Assembly (NCBI GenBank): GCA_038496445.1
Contig: JALMLS010000004.1
Coordinates: 1-55,260 of the forward strand
Length of the DNA stretch: 55,260 nucleotides
Reading direction: 5' to 3'
Source: Trichosphaerium sp. ATCC 40318
Taxonomy: Eukaryota; Discosea; Flabellinia; Trichosidae
Shown here: positions 34,984 to 45,766 of the stretch, one piece after another
How the letters are laid out: each line of letters opens with the position of its first letter
Position numbering within the stretch: the first letter of the stretch is position 1
Position numbers and translations under genes: made by a program
Notes under the pieces: model-generated
Database searches by the model: none
The model's input: the letters and a program-made list of their open reading frames with translations, nothing else
Told to the model about the DNA's origin: nothing

Positions 34984-36221
34984 CGTTAGAAGGAGTAGTT
35001 AGGGCAGTCGTCGAGGAATTATGACTTATGAGCGTAAAACTCATTTTTTTTTACATTAAGTGGTAAATATACATCACCAACTTGACAAACCGTAATGCGT
35101 CTGGTTTCTCAGTAAAACACCTTTACGAGCGTTTCCGGAAGCATCGGTCAAAACATCAAAAAAGGAAAGTACGCCTGATAGTATCGACAGACTTTTTTGA
35201 TAAAAACACATGAATACAAATGCAAAACCTATTAAAACAACACGCAAACAACTTTAGAAGGATTTCCGGAATGAACGGTCAAAAAAGTCTAAAAAGGAAA
35301 GCTGTCCCCTTTTGTCTATTTACAGACAAAGAAATAAGCGTAATAAAAAACACGCACCTAACTGCAGGCGTCAATCACCCTAAAGGTGTTGGCGGTAGTT
35401 CATAGGTCTCGAGTCCTAAACGTAGTTTTTTAATTTTTTGCTGTTGTACAAAGAACTCAATACGAAACGGTATTTATCGCTAATCTCTTCTTCGAACGCT
35501 TTTGAGCGATTATGGATGGCCTTCCAGCGTTTGTCGCTCAACAACACTACTTGTAATTTATACATTCAGTTTTAAAGCAGTTGTTACAGTTTGCGCCCTT
35601 TTTGGTTCATTACGAAACGAAAAAACGTGATCAGACCGATTACGTCTTTTTTTAGCCGATATCGCTTTCTTACGCTATATTTTTTACACCAGAGGAATAT
35701 TAAAACGTAGGATTAGTGTTTAGACCCTTTCAGCGTTGTTTCGATTCAACAAACACGATCGTACCGTTAACGGCTTTCGTTGACCAAAACGCTGCGAGTT
35801 GGTTTTCCTTTGCAAATCGTAGTCTGTTAGTGCTATTATACCTTTTTAGCGTTGTTTCTACGCCAACAAAAAGCATCACAGTCTTTCTACTTGTATGCTT
35901 TTCTGGCCCAACTGACAACTCACACCATACTGCTAACAAGACTGGTATTAACAACAGTTTGCATTTCTTGCAATTGTAAAAAAAATAGAAAAAAAAAGTC
36001 TATGTCCATTTCAGACTTGAAACACATGCTGAGTTTTCAAAAAGTTGGCGCGTATTTCTTTAGATATTTTACTAACCCGCAAAACGAAAAAGAGCAATGA
36101 GTAGACCTATGAGATAATACACTTTTTACTTTTATACAGTTTTTAACTATTTTTACACTTTTCCTTGTTTTTGTTTTGGTTTGTTTGCCATTGCTGGCGT
36201 TTTGGCGTTCTAGTGTTGGGC
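34984..36221. other. Large intergenic region with degenerate direct repeats
   Basis: 1238 bp. Related blocks containing TTTCCGGAA, CGGTCAAAA and AAAAGGAAAG occur at about 35135-35170 and 35262-35302. AGCGTTGTTTC followed by a CAACAAA motif occurs near 35729 and 35848. Small ORFs (plus 35220-35405, minus 35730-35954) show no family resemblance. Noncoding or a decayed gene. Confidence 0.4.
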
Positions 36222-36572
36222 TCAAAACATACCTTTGCGCTCAAATGCATCCACGAGTTGCAGTAAATAATCTGCACCAGCTTCCAGGCCATCGTTCGAG
36301 AGGATTTCGCGTACTTGTACCTCTGGATTGAAGGTAACCTTGCAGACAGTACTGTTATAGGCCTTTCTGTGCGGTTTGACTTCCATTTCATCTAGAAGTT
36401 GCAGAATGTAGTTCGCACCAGCTTCTAGGCCACCGTTGGAGAGGATCTCGAGAATTTGCACCTCTGGATCGACTGTGACTGTCTTCTCGGCGGCTGGTCG
36501 TTGTTGTTTGCCAAAAAAGAGTCGGTACGTGCGTTGGGAGAAGTTTGCGATCGATTTGATAAGAGTAGTCAT
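36222..36572 (-). CDS. Small protein with an internal 47-residue duplication
   Basis: 116-residue ORF. Residues 32-66 and 79-113 are copies of one module: VTVDPEVQILEILSNGG and VTFNPEVQVREILSNDG, each followed by LEAGA(N/D)Y(I/L)LQL and an acidic helix. The period is 47 residues, and the DNA is also clearly similar. The N-terminal ~25 residues are basic and amphipathic, and resemble the N terminus of the kinase at 33963-34983. An intron just before the stop could extend the C terminus. No known family is recognised. Confidence 0.6.
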   Translation of the reverse strand: MTTLIKSIANFSQRTYRLFFGKQQRPAAEKTVTVDPEVQILEILSNGGLEAGANYILQLLDEMEVKPHRKAYNSTVCKVTFNPEVQVREILSNDGLEAGADYLLQLVDAFERKGMF

Positions 36573-36916
36573 GATGGAGTAGTGGCGCGTAGAAGGTATT
36601 TAATTTATGAGCTTAAGGTGCGCCAAAAGGGTTAAGTGATTGATTGCATTGAATAAGTAATACTTGCAACTTAAATACATGAGATGAGCGTCCTCACTCA
36701 CCAAATGTCGTAAATTACCCTGCTCGAGCCAATGTCTAAGCCATACTTAGTCTTAAAGTGTAAAGAACCAAAAAAACAGACAACGAATTACACTACTAAC
36801 ATTCAATTTTATAAACATTTAACTTTTGTAACAAGCTTTTTCTCCTTTTTTTTTTTATCTTTTCCATTTTTTTTTGCCCTTGCATTTCGCAGGCAAAAAA
36901 AAAACCACGACCAAAT
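36573..36916. other. Intergenic region, no feature recognised
   Basis: 344 bp between the start of the duplicated-module gene and the 3' end of the FHA-AAA gene. It contains poly-T/poly-A tracts near 36840-36905 and nothing that I can assign. Confidence 0.5.
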
Positions 36917-39900
36917 CTAGGTGTAATAAGGCAAATGAGACTTCTTGCGATTACCACCTTCTCCATAGAGTTCGTTCCACTTTCGTAGCTCTGAAATTGA
37001 TACAGCATCTTCAGAAACAGAAGAACTAACCTCATTCTTGGCTTTTACAAAGTCTGCAAGCGTAAGCGCTCTCATTTCATCACCTTTGTCATCGCTTTTA
37101 TCATCGCTTTTATCAACTCCTTCACCATCAATATCCATGGCACTAACAGAAGAAGACTTATCAGTCTTATCCTTATCTTCGCCTTCTTTACAATCTTTTT
37201 TATCCTTTTTATCAACAACAGGTTCAACCTCTTCTTTGCCCTCCTTCTTTGATGATTTCTTTTCAGTCTTAGAAGCTTCATCCTTAGCTTTTTTGGCTTC
37301 CTTTGCAGCCTTTTTCTTCGCGGCTTCAGCGGCCATCTTTTTAGTCTCCCTCTTCATAATCTCACGAATAGGTTGATAAGCTGCTGCAACACATAAATTA
37401 CGTATATCGCTTCCAGAGTATCCCTACCAAAGACATCAATAAATATGCTCACTATTATATTAAGGTAAGAAAGTCATACCTCTGTCATCTTGGCCAACTC
37501 CTCATAGTCCAAGTCTTTTTCAACAACCTCAGCACGGAGAACAACCTCGAATATCTTTCTTCTATTCTCTATATCTGGTAGATCAACAAGTAACCGACGT
37601 GGCATACGTCGCAATACAGCATCATCAAGATCAAAAGGTCTAAACAACCAATAAATAAATAAAAGTAAAACGCAAAAAAAGGTTACCGATTAGTTGCGCC
37701 CAAAACGAGCACTCGCTCATTTTCTTTTGATTTTAGACCGTCCCACATCATCATAAATTCATTCTTAATTTTGCGCATAGCCTCATGTTCACCTTGCTTA
37801 TCACGACGTCCCAAAATACTATCAATTTCATCGACGAATATAACACAAGGAGATAGCTTTCTAGCAAGCGTAAAAACGGCTCTAGCATACTTTTCACCTT
37901 CGCCAAACCACTTGGAACCTATACTTGCCATAGAAATGGAGATAAAATTCGCTCCAGACTCAGTGGCAACAGCTTAAAAACATAATAAGTTTCCAAAAAT
38001 AACGAAAAATAACATCTAGGACTTACCCTTAGCGAGCATGGTCTTTCCTGTACCAGGTGGTCCGAACATGAGAATACCTTTGCAAGGTTTTGTCAAGTTA
38101 CCACGTCGGAAAAGTTCAGGTCTTTGAAGAGGAAGCATCACAAGCTCCTTAAGTGTAGACTTAACCTTATCCAAAGCGCCTAGAACAAAAGTGAATATTC
38201 CCTCACACAGAGATATAAAGAAACGTTACCTATGTCTGAGAACTTTACTTCAATTTCATTAGGAGGAATGACTTCATTCACTAACTTCTTTTCAAATTCA
38301 TTATCAGTCTCAACATCATAAATGGACTTTTTCTTCTTTTGTGGTTTCTCTTGCTCCAACATTTTCAAAGCGTAATTTACAGAGTCACCTTTGATATTTA
38401 ATCCATCATCGATAACCATATCTTGATCTCCTGCATTCATAACAGTATGAGAAATAGCCCAACCGACAACTTTCTCAAGAGAAGATGTTCCAAGCGTCTA
38501 AGAATAAAAATCAACAAAAAACTCATTCCTCGTTACTATATTGTTCAAAAACGCACCTTCTTGCTTAGATGTTCGTGCTTAGGCTTCGCTGTACAAGAAA
38601 CCTTGGTTCCCTTCAAAATCTTGTGCAATGCCTTTACGTTTTGTCGGTATTTAATCTCAGCCTTATCTCTGTCAATCATTTTATCCCAACGACTTAGTTG
38701 ATCGGCATCTTGTGGAGGGTATATCGTCACACGTGTAGGAAAGAGCTCAGTAACAAGTTTCGAAGTCTTATTAGACTCTCTGTGTCGCTCCTCTAGGCGC
38801 TGAGATATATGATCAAAGAAGGAGAGATCAACAAGAGTAGTATGTGAACTGCTTCCTTTAGAAAACAGGACGTGATATGGTGGTCTCATAGAGCTATCAG
38901 CAGATGTATTTGTGCCAATAACGACTAGTTTCTCATCTTTAATATTCTCCAATGCCCGCTTGAATTGAACATGGCGGTGATTTGGAAGTAGGGTCTTTTC
39001 AATATTCTTGATTAATAGTATACAAGGTTGGTCCTTATTGGCCAAAAGAACAGAGAATAGAGCCTCACTAAGTACATAAATAAGTAAAAAATAAAGGCGA
39101 CAGCGTCCAAGACATTCAGATACGTACATTGCTATACTATCAGCACCTTCTTCAATTTCATCTTCATGTTTGAGTTCAGATTGATCCATAAAGTAACCTC
39201 TTCCACTCTCACATTCTCCACCGAGGTTAACACCACCAGCGAATGGTTTATCAAAACGGACACCAACACGTCGAGGGTCATCAAACGTTAAAACAATTTC
39301 TAAAAGAAGTATTAATTTTTTCGAACGAACTGTTTCAAAAACCACAAAAAAGAAAGGTACGTACTACCGGTAGCTCCAAGAGCAGGGCCAGACTTATCTT
39401 TCTTCTCAGAGATAGAAATTTGTCTTGGAAGTCCAAGAGATGGTGTTTGGCTAGGACCAGTATATTTTACTTTATCACCTAGACAAGAACAGTTAACTTT
39501 TTTGGCCTCAACAAAACGAATTCGTTTGATAAAAAATTACATACCAACTCTAAATGGTCGCGCTTCCATTGCTACCTGAAATAACGCCTCAGCTCTACCA
39601 TCTAGGCTTACTGGAGGGCTTGGCGCTTTTTTTGGCGGAGCTTTACCATCTTGTATAAAAGAGGAAGTCTCCAAAATCAAGAGATTAGCTTTGAAGTGCT
39701 TACCAAGAGCTTTAAACAATTTTTCCTACGGCCAATATTTAATATTTCTACTCCATCAAGATTCATACGAAAAGAAAAACATACTTGATACAAGTCTGTG
39801 CCTGGTTGACCACAAAGCAACAACCGTCTTGATATATTTCCAAGTTCTTTTGTATATTTGACAAAGTCTGGGCGAACAAGGAAGATGTGTAGGGATGTAA

Positions 39901-42147
39901 TGAGTAATTTTTGTAACTGTTCACTAGAGATATTTATAAGCACCAGAAAAAAAAAAGACTTCGATTCAACAAACCTTAAATACTCTGGGAAATCATCAAA
40001 CGAAATGTCAATGTCCTCCCACTTTACCATCTTTTCTTCAAATAATTTAATGTATTCTTTCTTAGCTTTAAGAGCTTCTTTTTTAGCTTTTTCAGCAGCA
40101 ATTTTTCTTTCTTTTGCTGCGTTCTTTAGAGCGGCTTCTTTTTGCTTTTTAGCTTCTTTATCTTCTACCCCGTTACCCTACAAAAATTAGTAAGAATGAA
40201 TCGCCATATTGTAGCTTAATGCGAACAATAAAACAAACGAAAATACTTACCAAGGTTTTCTTCTTACGCATAGACTCAAATATCATATTAGCTGGATCTG
40301 CGCCATCAGCTATAGCATTTCTACGAGGCATATGGTGCATAAATGCCAACGGACCAACACTACTACTAAAACTGTTATTTCAACATGAATTACTTGACAA
40401 AAAAACATACGCTGAAGAAATTGCAAACGCTCTTGCTGGTACATCAGTACGTCCTGATAGAGCTTCTTGTAGGCTTGTAGTATCTAATTAAAATTAGTTC
40501 AACAAATTCGTATGCCTTTCAAGCACTGTAAATTGGATATAGTTGTACAAAGTTCATACCTTTACCAGGTCCTGTTAATTTGAGATTTTCGAAATTCAAG
40601 CCGCCAGGTACAACAGGAGAATCACGTAATGCAGCAGCAGTTACTAAGTTTTTAAAAATGAAGGAATATTGCTTTGACTTTCCATTTATCATAATTTCAT
40701 CGCCATCACGAAGAATGAGTTTAGGTCCCTACAAAAAAAATTAATAATCAACATTATCAAAACGTCACTGCACGTCAAAAAAATCAATCCTATTACATAC
40801 CTTTCTAAGGGGTCTAGAATTAACTTGTAGTACAGCGCTTAAATCTGATACATTCTCTATATGAACGACACCAGAGTGCTAACAAAAAATATAAGTGTCA
40901 TAGAAAATGACGTTTCAAAAAAAAGCAAATAAAAACAAAAAAAAAGAACAATGCATTGCTGTGATAAACGACACGCTTGAGGTTCCTATTGCGCTGCTAC
41001 TATTTATATATTACGCTAAATATCGTACCATGTGAAGTTTACAAAGTGTAGGTGCAATATAAGCATCAGGTAATGTAAAATCGCAGCTTTTGCTTTGACC
41101 AATAGTAAAAGAAGCACCAGCGAGCGGAATAGAAGATTGCTATTAAAAAAAAAGCGTCAGCTATAGTTTTTGTAGAGTAATAATTTATCAAAAAAAAAAA
41201 ATCCTTTCAGGAAGCGGAGTAAATCCCAAATAGTATCAGTTTTTAGTTATTCAAAAAACTTTTGGAACTAACTTTAGTTCAAGTTTTCAGTTTTTCTGTT
41301 CTCTACAAAAAAATAAAACAGGTTGACGTGCGTCTACTAATCCTGGTAATCTTGGAATCAACCGTCCCCAAGGTATTGTTTGTGATGAGTTTGAGTTTTG
41401 TATTGATTCTAACACAGCCATGATGTTATTCTGCAGATTGTGCAATTGATGAACGAGTTCTGGAGTCAGCATTACAACAATGGATAGAAGTAGAGTAAAA
41501 TAAAACGAAAGTTTTCTTTTCAGGCGCCGTTTGGAACAAATTCTTACGTGTAGTACTCGAGGTACATTTTTTTTTCTGTTGTACGCGTATGGAAATAAAG
41601 ATTTTAAAACATTCAATAGTGATTGACGCGTTTAAAAAAATATGTCATGTTGTTGGTGGAATTGAAAACGTAAGGTACCAGGGTCTTTTGCAGCACCCTC
41701 CGCTGACCCAGCGACGGCGGCTTCGCTGTTTTCTGGTTTGTCCACTTCTTTAGCGTCAACGTCCATTTTTTCCGGCTCTTCGTCCATCTAATGGCGTTAA
41801 GTATAACAGAACGAAATACTAGTCGTTCGTTTTTTTTCTTTGACGGCTACCTTTTGTTTTTTGGTTTGTGGTTCATCGTCGGACTCCATGGGGGAGGTTT
41901 CGTTGGAATTACGCTTCCTTTTAACAGATTTAGTTGGCTGTTGCTTCATCTTGCGTTGAGCCTTCTGTCCTGCGCGAGCGGGCGATGATTTACCCCTATG
42001 TTTTTTCTGGGCACCCACGGGTGTCTTGGTGGCGGGTTCATCATTTTTAGAGTCTTTGGTGGGTGTAGTTGACGCCCCGCCTTTGTTTTTAGTCTTTGAA
42101 TGGGATCGTAGCACTCTCCTATTCTTGGAGTTGTTGGGAGCGGACAT
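36917..42147 (-). CDS. Large FHA-AAA ATPase, plant-type
   Basis: About 1100-1200 residues and more than a dozen introns. Order: Lys/Ser-rich nuclear-type N terminus with [12 protein letters not shown], then an FHA domain ([30 protein letters not shown]), which binds phosphothreonine. Next comes a Lys/Ala-rich helix, then a central region with [23 protein letters not shown] and [19 protein letters not shown]. The C-terminal AAA module has [21 protein letters not shown] and the Arg-finger segment [14 protein letters not shown]. The C terminus ends [17 protein letters not shown]. This layout and these segments match the plant FHA-containing AAA ATPases related to the Msp1/ATAD1 group. A highly charged Lys/Glu/Asp insert lies between the AAA lid and the conserved C terminus. 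Function is probably remodelling of a phosphorylated partner. Confidence 0.9.
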
Positions 42148-42377
42148 CGACCTTTTAAATAATTCAACCTACCAACTTAAAAGCTTTACCTTAGTTAGCT
42201 GTCAAAACAATCTGAGAGCTTAAAATTGCTTTGCGTATAAGGCACAAGAGCGTTAGCTGCATTATTACAGTACTTTTGGTTGTTTTGAGAATAGTTAAAA
42301 CGTGACATTTTGACTTACTTCTTGTTAAGTGCCAAAACAGTCTGAAAAATTGATTATTGCATCGGTGTCAAACATAA

Positions 42378-45300
42378 ATGGCGAAGAACGCGGCTTTGCA
42401 GATAAAACTACAGGGAAACCTGTTGTACGGTACTGAAACACAACTTTATTATTATGTGACGCCGTAATAGAGAACGCTGAGTACGACGCCGCACACCGAA
42501 AGTACACTGAAGCTATTCGCAAACTTCCCAATGCTATACTCTACACAAACAGAGCCACAACGCATTTTAAGCTCGGCAGATACCAACAAGCAATTGCTGA
42601 TTGTAACAAGGCCATAAAATTTGATAAAGCCGTATGTGAACGCTCTCTTTCATCTAATACGAACCGCACGTACCATAACATTTTCCTAGCATGCTAAAGC
42701 CTACATGCGCAAAGGTTTGATTTATGAAGAAATGCACAACTATCCAGAAGCCGTGCGTTTGTTATTTTACTGCTGCAGCCGCTCGAGCAATAGCGTCTTG
42801 ACACTTCTTTTTTAAATCAAAGCACTGGCATTTTCGTTAGCTCAAAACGCGTCTATAGATAAAAGCATACCAACAAGGATGCCCTCACGCCAAAGGTGTC
42901 ATAAACAGGTTCCTTCTGGATAGACTGTTAGCTCTAGATTCTAGCTCTAGAACGCGTCGTTTCCAGCATTGGGATAATGTATCTATGAAAGATGAAATCC
43001 AATTCAGTGCGTACTATTTTGGCTTTTTTTGGTTGGTCATCACCTAAAAGTATTATAGAGGGTTCAAGGACGACATTGAAACCAGGTAACACCGATATGA
43101 CACTTGACAACATTTTATATTACTTGGAGAACTCAATTGGTTCGTTATTTTTTGAATAGTTCCATTCATCTTTGATGTTTATGGTTGTGCTAACAGCATG
43201 TTCATATTTATTCCTCGTATCTGATTGATCTAGAATTATCACCACAGACAGCTATTAATGTATGGGCGACTCTTGACACGATGCTAAAAGATGGAGATGT
43301 TGTAAATGATAAGGTTATCGTTGTCGCCTTGAAACAACTTCCACAGAGCCTTAGCACAATACATTACCCCATAGAGACGAAATATATCATGTGCAGAGCA
43401 TTGTATCAGTGCGTACACTTTAGTTTCAAGGGAGCATGTGTCGAACTAATTATGTAAAGCATCGGAGATTTAAATTCTGAGGTAGTTGTTGATGCTGTAA
43501 AGGAAAACAGAGATACATTATTATTTCCTCTATTCGAGACATTCATTGATCTCATTTCACCAGAAGGTATAGCATATCTTGCAAACACTGACGAGTGTCC
43601 CAGTTAACCTGACATTTGATGCTTTTAGGTCTTGGATCTCGTCTGGAAGGGTTTACAGAGTCATTGCTGTTCCTAATGTCGGCACGTGATATTCATTAAA
43701 GTACAGTAATAAAATCTAATCGTTTGTAGATTGCAAGCTCTCCTCTTAATTCAGAGTTTGTAGAGTATGTTGGTCAAATGGTCCATAGATGTTGGAAGTA
43801 CGCTGTGGTCATGAGCGATAACACAACAGAAGAGGTACCTGAAACCTTACAGTATAACTTGTTTTATTAATCTTGTTAGGTTGCTATTGTTTTACAAGCA
43901 GCTATGAAGAACTGTGCGCCTGGTGTAGCAAAGAAAGTTCAAGGCATGTTCATGGAAGATATTACCAAATGGTTGAGAAGCCCTGAAAAGAGACTCAGAG
44001 TGGTATGTTCTTACAAACTTAAAAAATTTTCTAATCCAATTTTAGGAAACAAATTATCTCTTATGTGCTTTATTACATGGCGGCATATGCGATAAACGAC
44101 TGCTAACAGACATATTACCAAAGGCTATAGGTACAAGACTTATATTTAATTGACTAAAGGCGCTTATAATTATTATTAGAGAACATTAAAAAGCCTGTTT
44201 CTGAAGGAGGAAGTGAGTTGGATGTTATAAGGAATTACTGTAAAGCTGCTGTTGGAACTGAACCTGACTTGCTTTATACATTAATTAATGGAGAAGAGTT
44301 TATAAATATTCTAATCAAAGACATCAAGTCTAGGGTATGTGAGAGAGGAAAGCATAGTTGAAGTATTTACGTTTTTTTTTCCCAGATAAGACAAGGATTC
44401 AAAGGTGGACGTATGGACAACTGGTTTAGGATACTGATGGCTCTGTTTAAGATTACTCTACCAAAGCATATACGCTGTACGTTATTGCGGTATGTATTGG
44501 ATGGTATTGTAGTCCACAAGCACTTGGTACTAATTTCCCTTCAAAGAATAGCAGTTGTTGACTTTTAATAGAACTTGCTTGTGGTTCTGTTTAAGATATT
44601 TTCGTATCACACGTACAAGATTGGATTTAAATGGATACGTCAAGTATGGTGTAATGAAACTGACGACGTTTGGAACATGCGTGCCTTGAATATCCTAATT
44701 TGTTGGTAAGCCTTGCTTTGCTGTACTTTTTTTGGTGTTAACCAGTTTGTTTGATTAAGGCTCGAGTTTCATGAAGGTATACATCACTGGCATACGCGAA
44801 AATTGAGTTGTTGTCTATTAATTACAATGATCCAAAATGGATTTCCTCTGATGAACCAGGATGTAACGTTAGATGCTGGTGGTAAGATATACCAAATTGT
44901 TTTCATGATATTGTTCTTTTCTTAGTTTTTTGTTTAGATTGGCCGATATCTTACTATTTTATGGAGCAATTCTTGGACGATTTCAGGGTTAGAACTCTCG
45001 TTCATTTTTTACTTTTTTTTCTTTACGTTTCAACTCACTCGTGCTTTACAGCGTACATTCGACAATGAGGAAGATTTTTACGAATATGATACTGTTATTA
45101 TTGCTAACAGAGTACTACGAAAAGATCCTGACGATTTTGTAAATGGAAGCACACTTCACGTACGTTGGCTTTTCTTTGTCACTCGGAATAGCGACATGAA
45201 ACGCTTGACACAACTCACTAGTCCCTTTGTTATTTTGTTTTGGTATCTTTACATTTTAATTGTTTTTTTAGAATCATTTGGTAGATTTCTTCTATGCAAT

Positions 45301-45418
45301 GAGGACAAATCATCCTAAACGATACACTGATTGGGAAGAATCTCTGGACGATGAGGACAGTGATACATTAAGCTTAATAATTGCTCACACAGATCATTAC
45401 GGGAATAAACACGCTTAA
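42378..45418 (+). CDS. TPR plus helical-repeat protein
   Basis: The N terminus carries TPR motifs (AAHRKYTEAIRKLPNAILYT, KLGRYQQAIADCNKAI, AYMRKGLIYEEMHNYPEAV), as in co-chaperones that bind Hsp70/Hsp90 tails. The remaining ~700 residues form an alpha-helical, HEAT/ARM-like solenoid (for example VIVVALKQLPQSLSTIHYPI, EEVAIVLQAAMKNCAPGVA, YLLCALLHGGICDKRLL) and end in an acidic segment with YTDWEESLDDEDSD. The overall layout recalls UNC-45-type myosin chaperones, but I do not see a convincing UCS match. One intron (donor GCACGT after LFLMS, about 43682) also appears to be GC-AG. Splicing around 42755-42860 and 44480-44580 is unresolved. Confidence 0.65.
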
Positions 45419-45474
45419 GATGGTAGATTACTTTTTTTAACTTCACTATTTTCTTACACTGTGAATCCTGCCAG

Positions 45475-45630
45475 TCAAAGAAGTGCCTCAGCCGTGTTTG
45501 GATGCAATGTTACCTCAATTTCATTAATGCCAAACTTCAGTTTACCTGTCATCTTACGAAATTCCAAGTATTCTGAAAAATACAGCTGGAGATCGTTAGA
45601 GTGTAAGTTCCTGTTTACAGCTGTGAACAT
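45475..45630 (-). CDS. Possible small protein between TPR gene and RAD50
   Basis: An open frame beginning MFTAVNRNLHSNDLQLYF and ending at 45475, possibly with further upstream codons or exons to about 45690. It overlaps no neighbouring exon. No family is recognised. It may be chance. Confidence 0.2.
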   Translation of the reverse strand: MFTAVNRNLHSNDLQLYFSEYLEFRKMTGKLKFGINEIEVTLHPNTAEALL

Positions 45631-45766
45631 TTTTGTGAGCAAACTCTCAGAGTTGATTTTACTTGTTGATCGAAAAGTTTTTGACAAGTTAAGTTTCGTT
45701 AACTTTTCAAATTTCTAGTAAAAAAAAGGAGGCAAAGCGGCCGTTTGGGTGGAGTAATCTCTAATA

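Noticed and set aside
37038-37376. Plus-strand Ser/Leu-rich 112-residue ORF
   Set aside because: Antisense to the Lys/Glu-rich insert of the FHA-AAA ATPase. Its composition is what the complement of Lys codons produces.
42378-45418. Firm UNC-45 call
   Set aside because: The TPR start fits, but I could not find a convincing UCS-domain match in the remainder.
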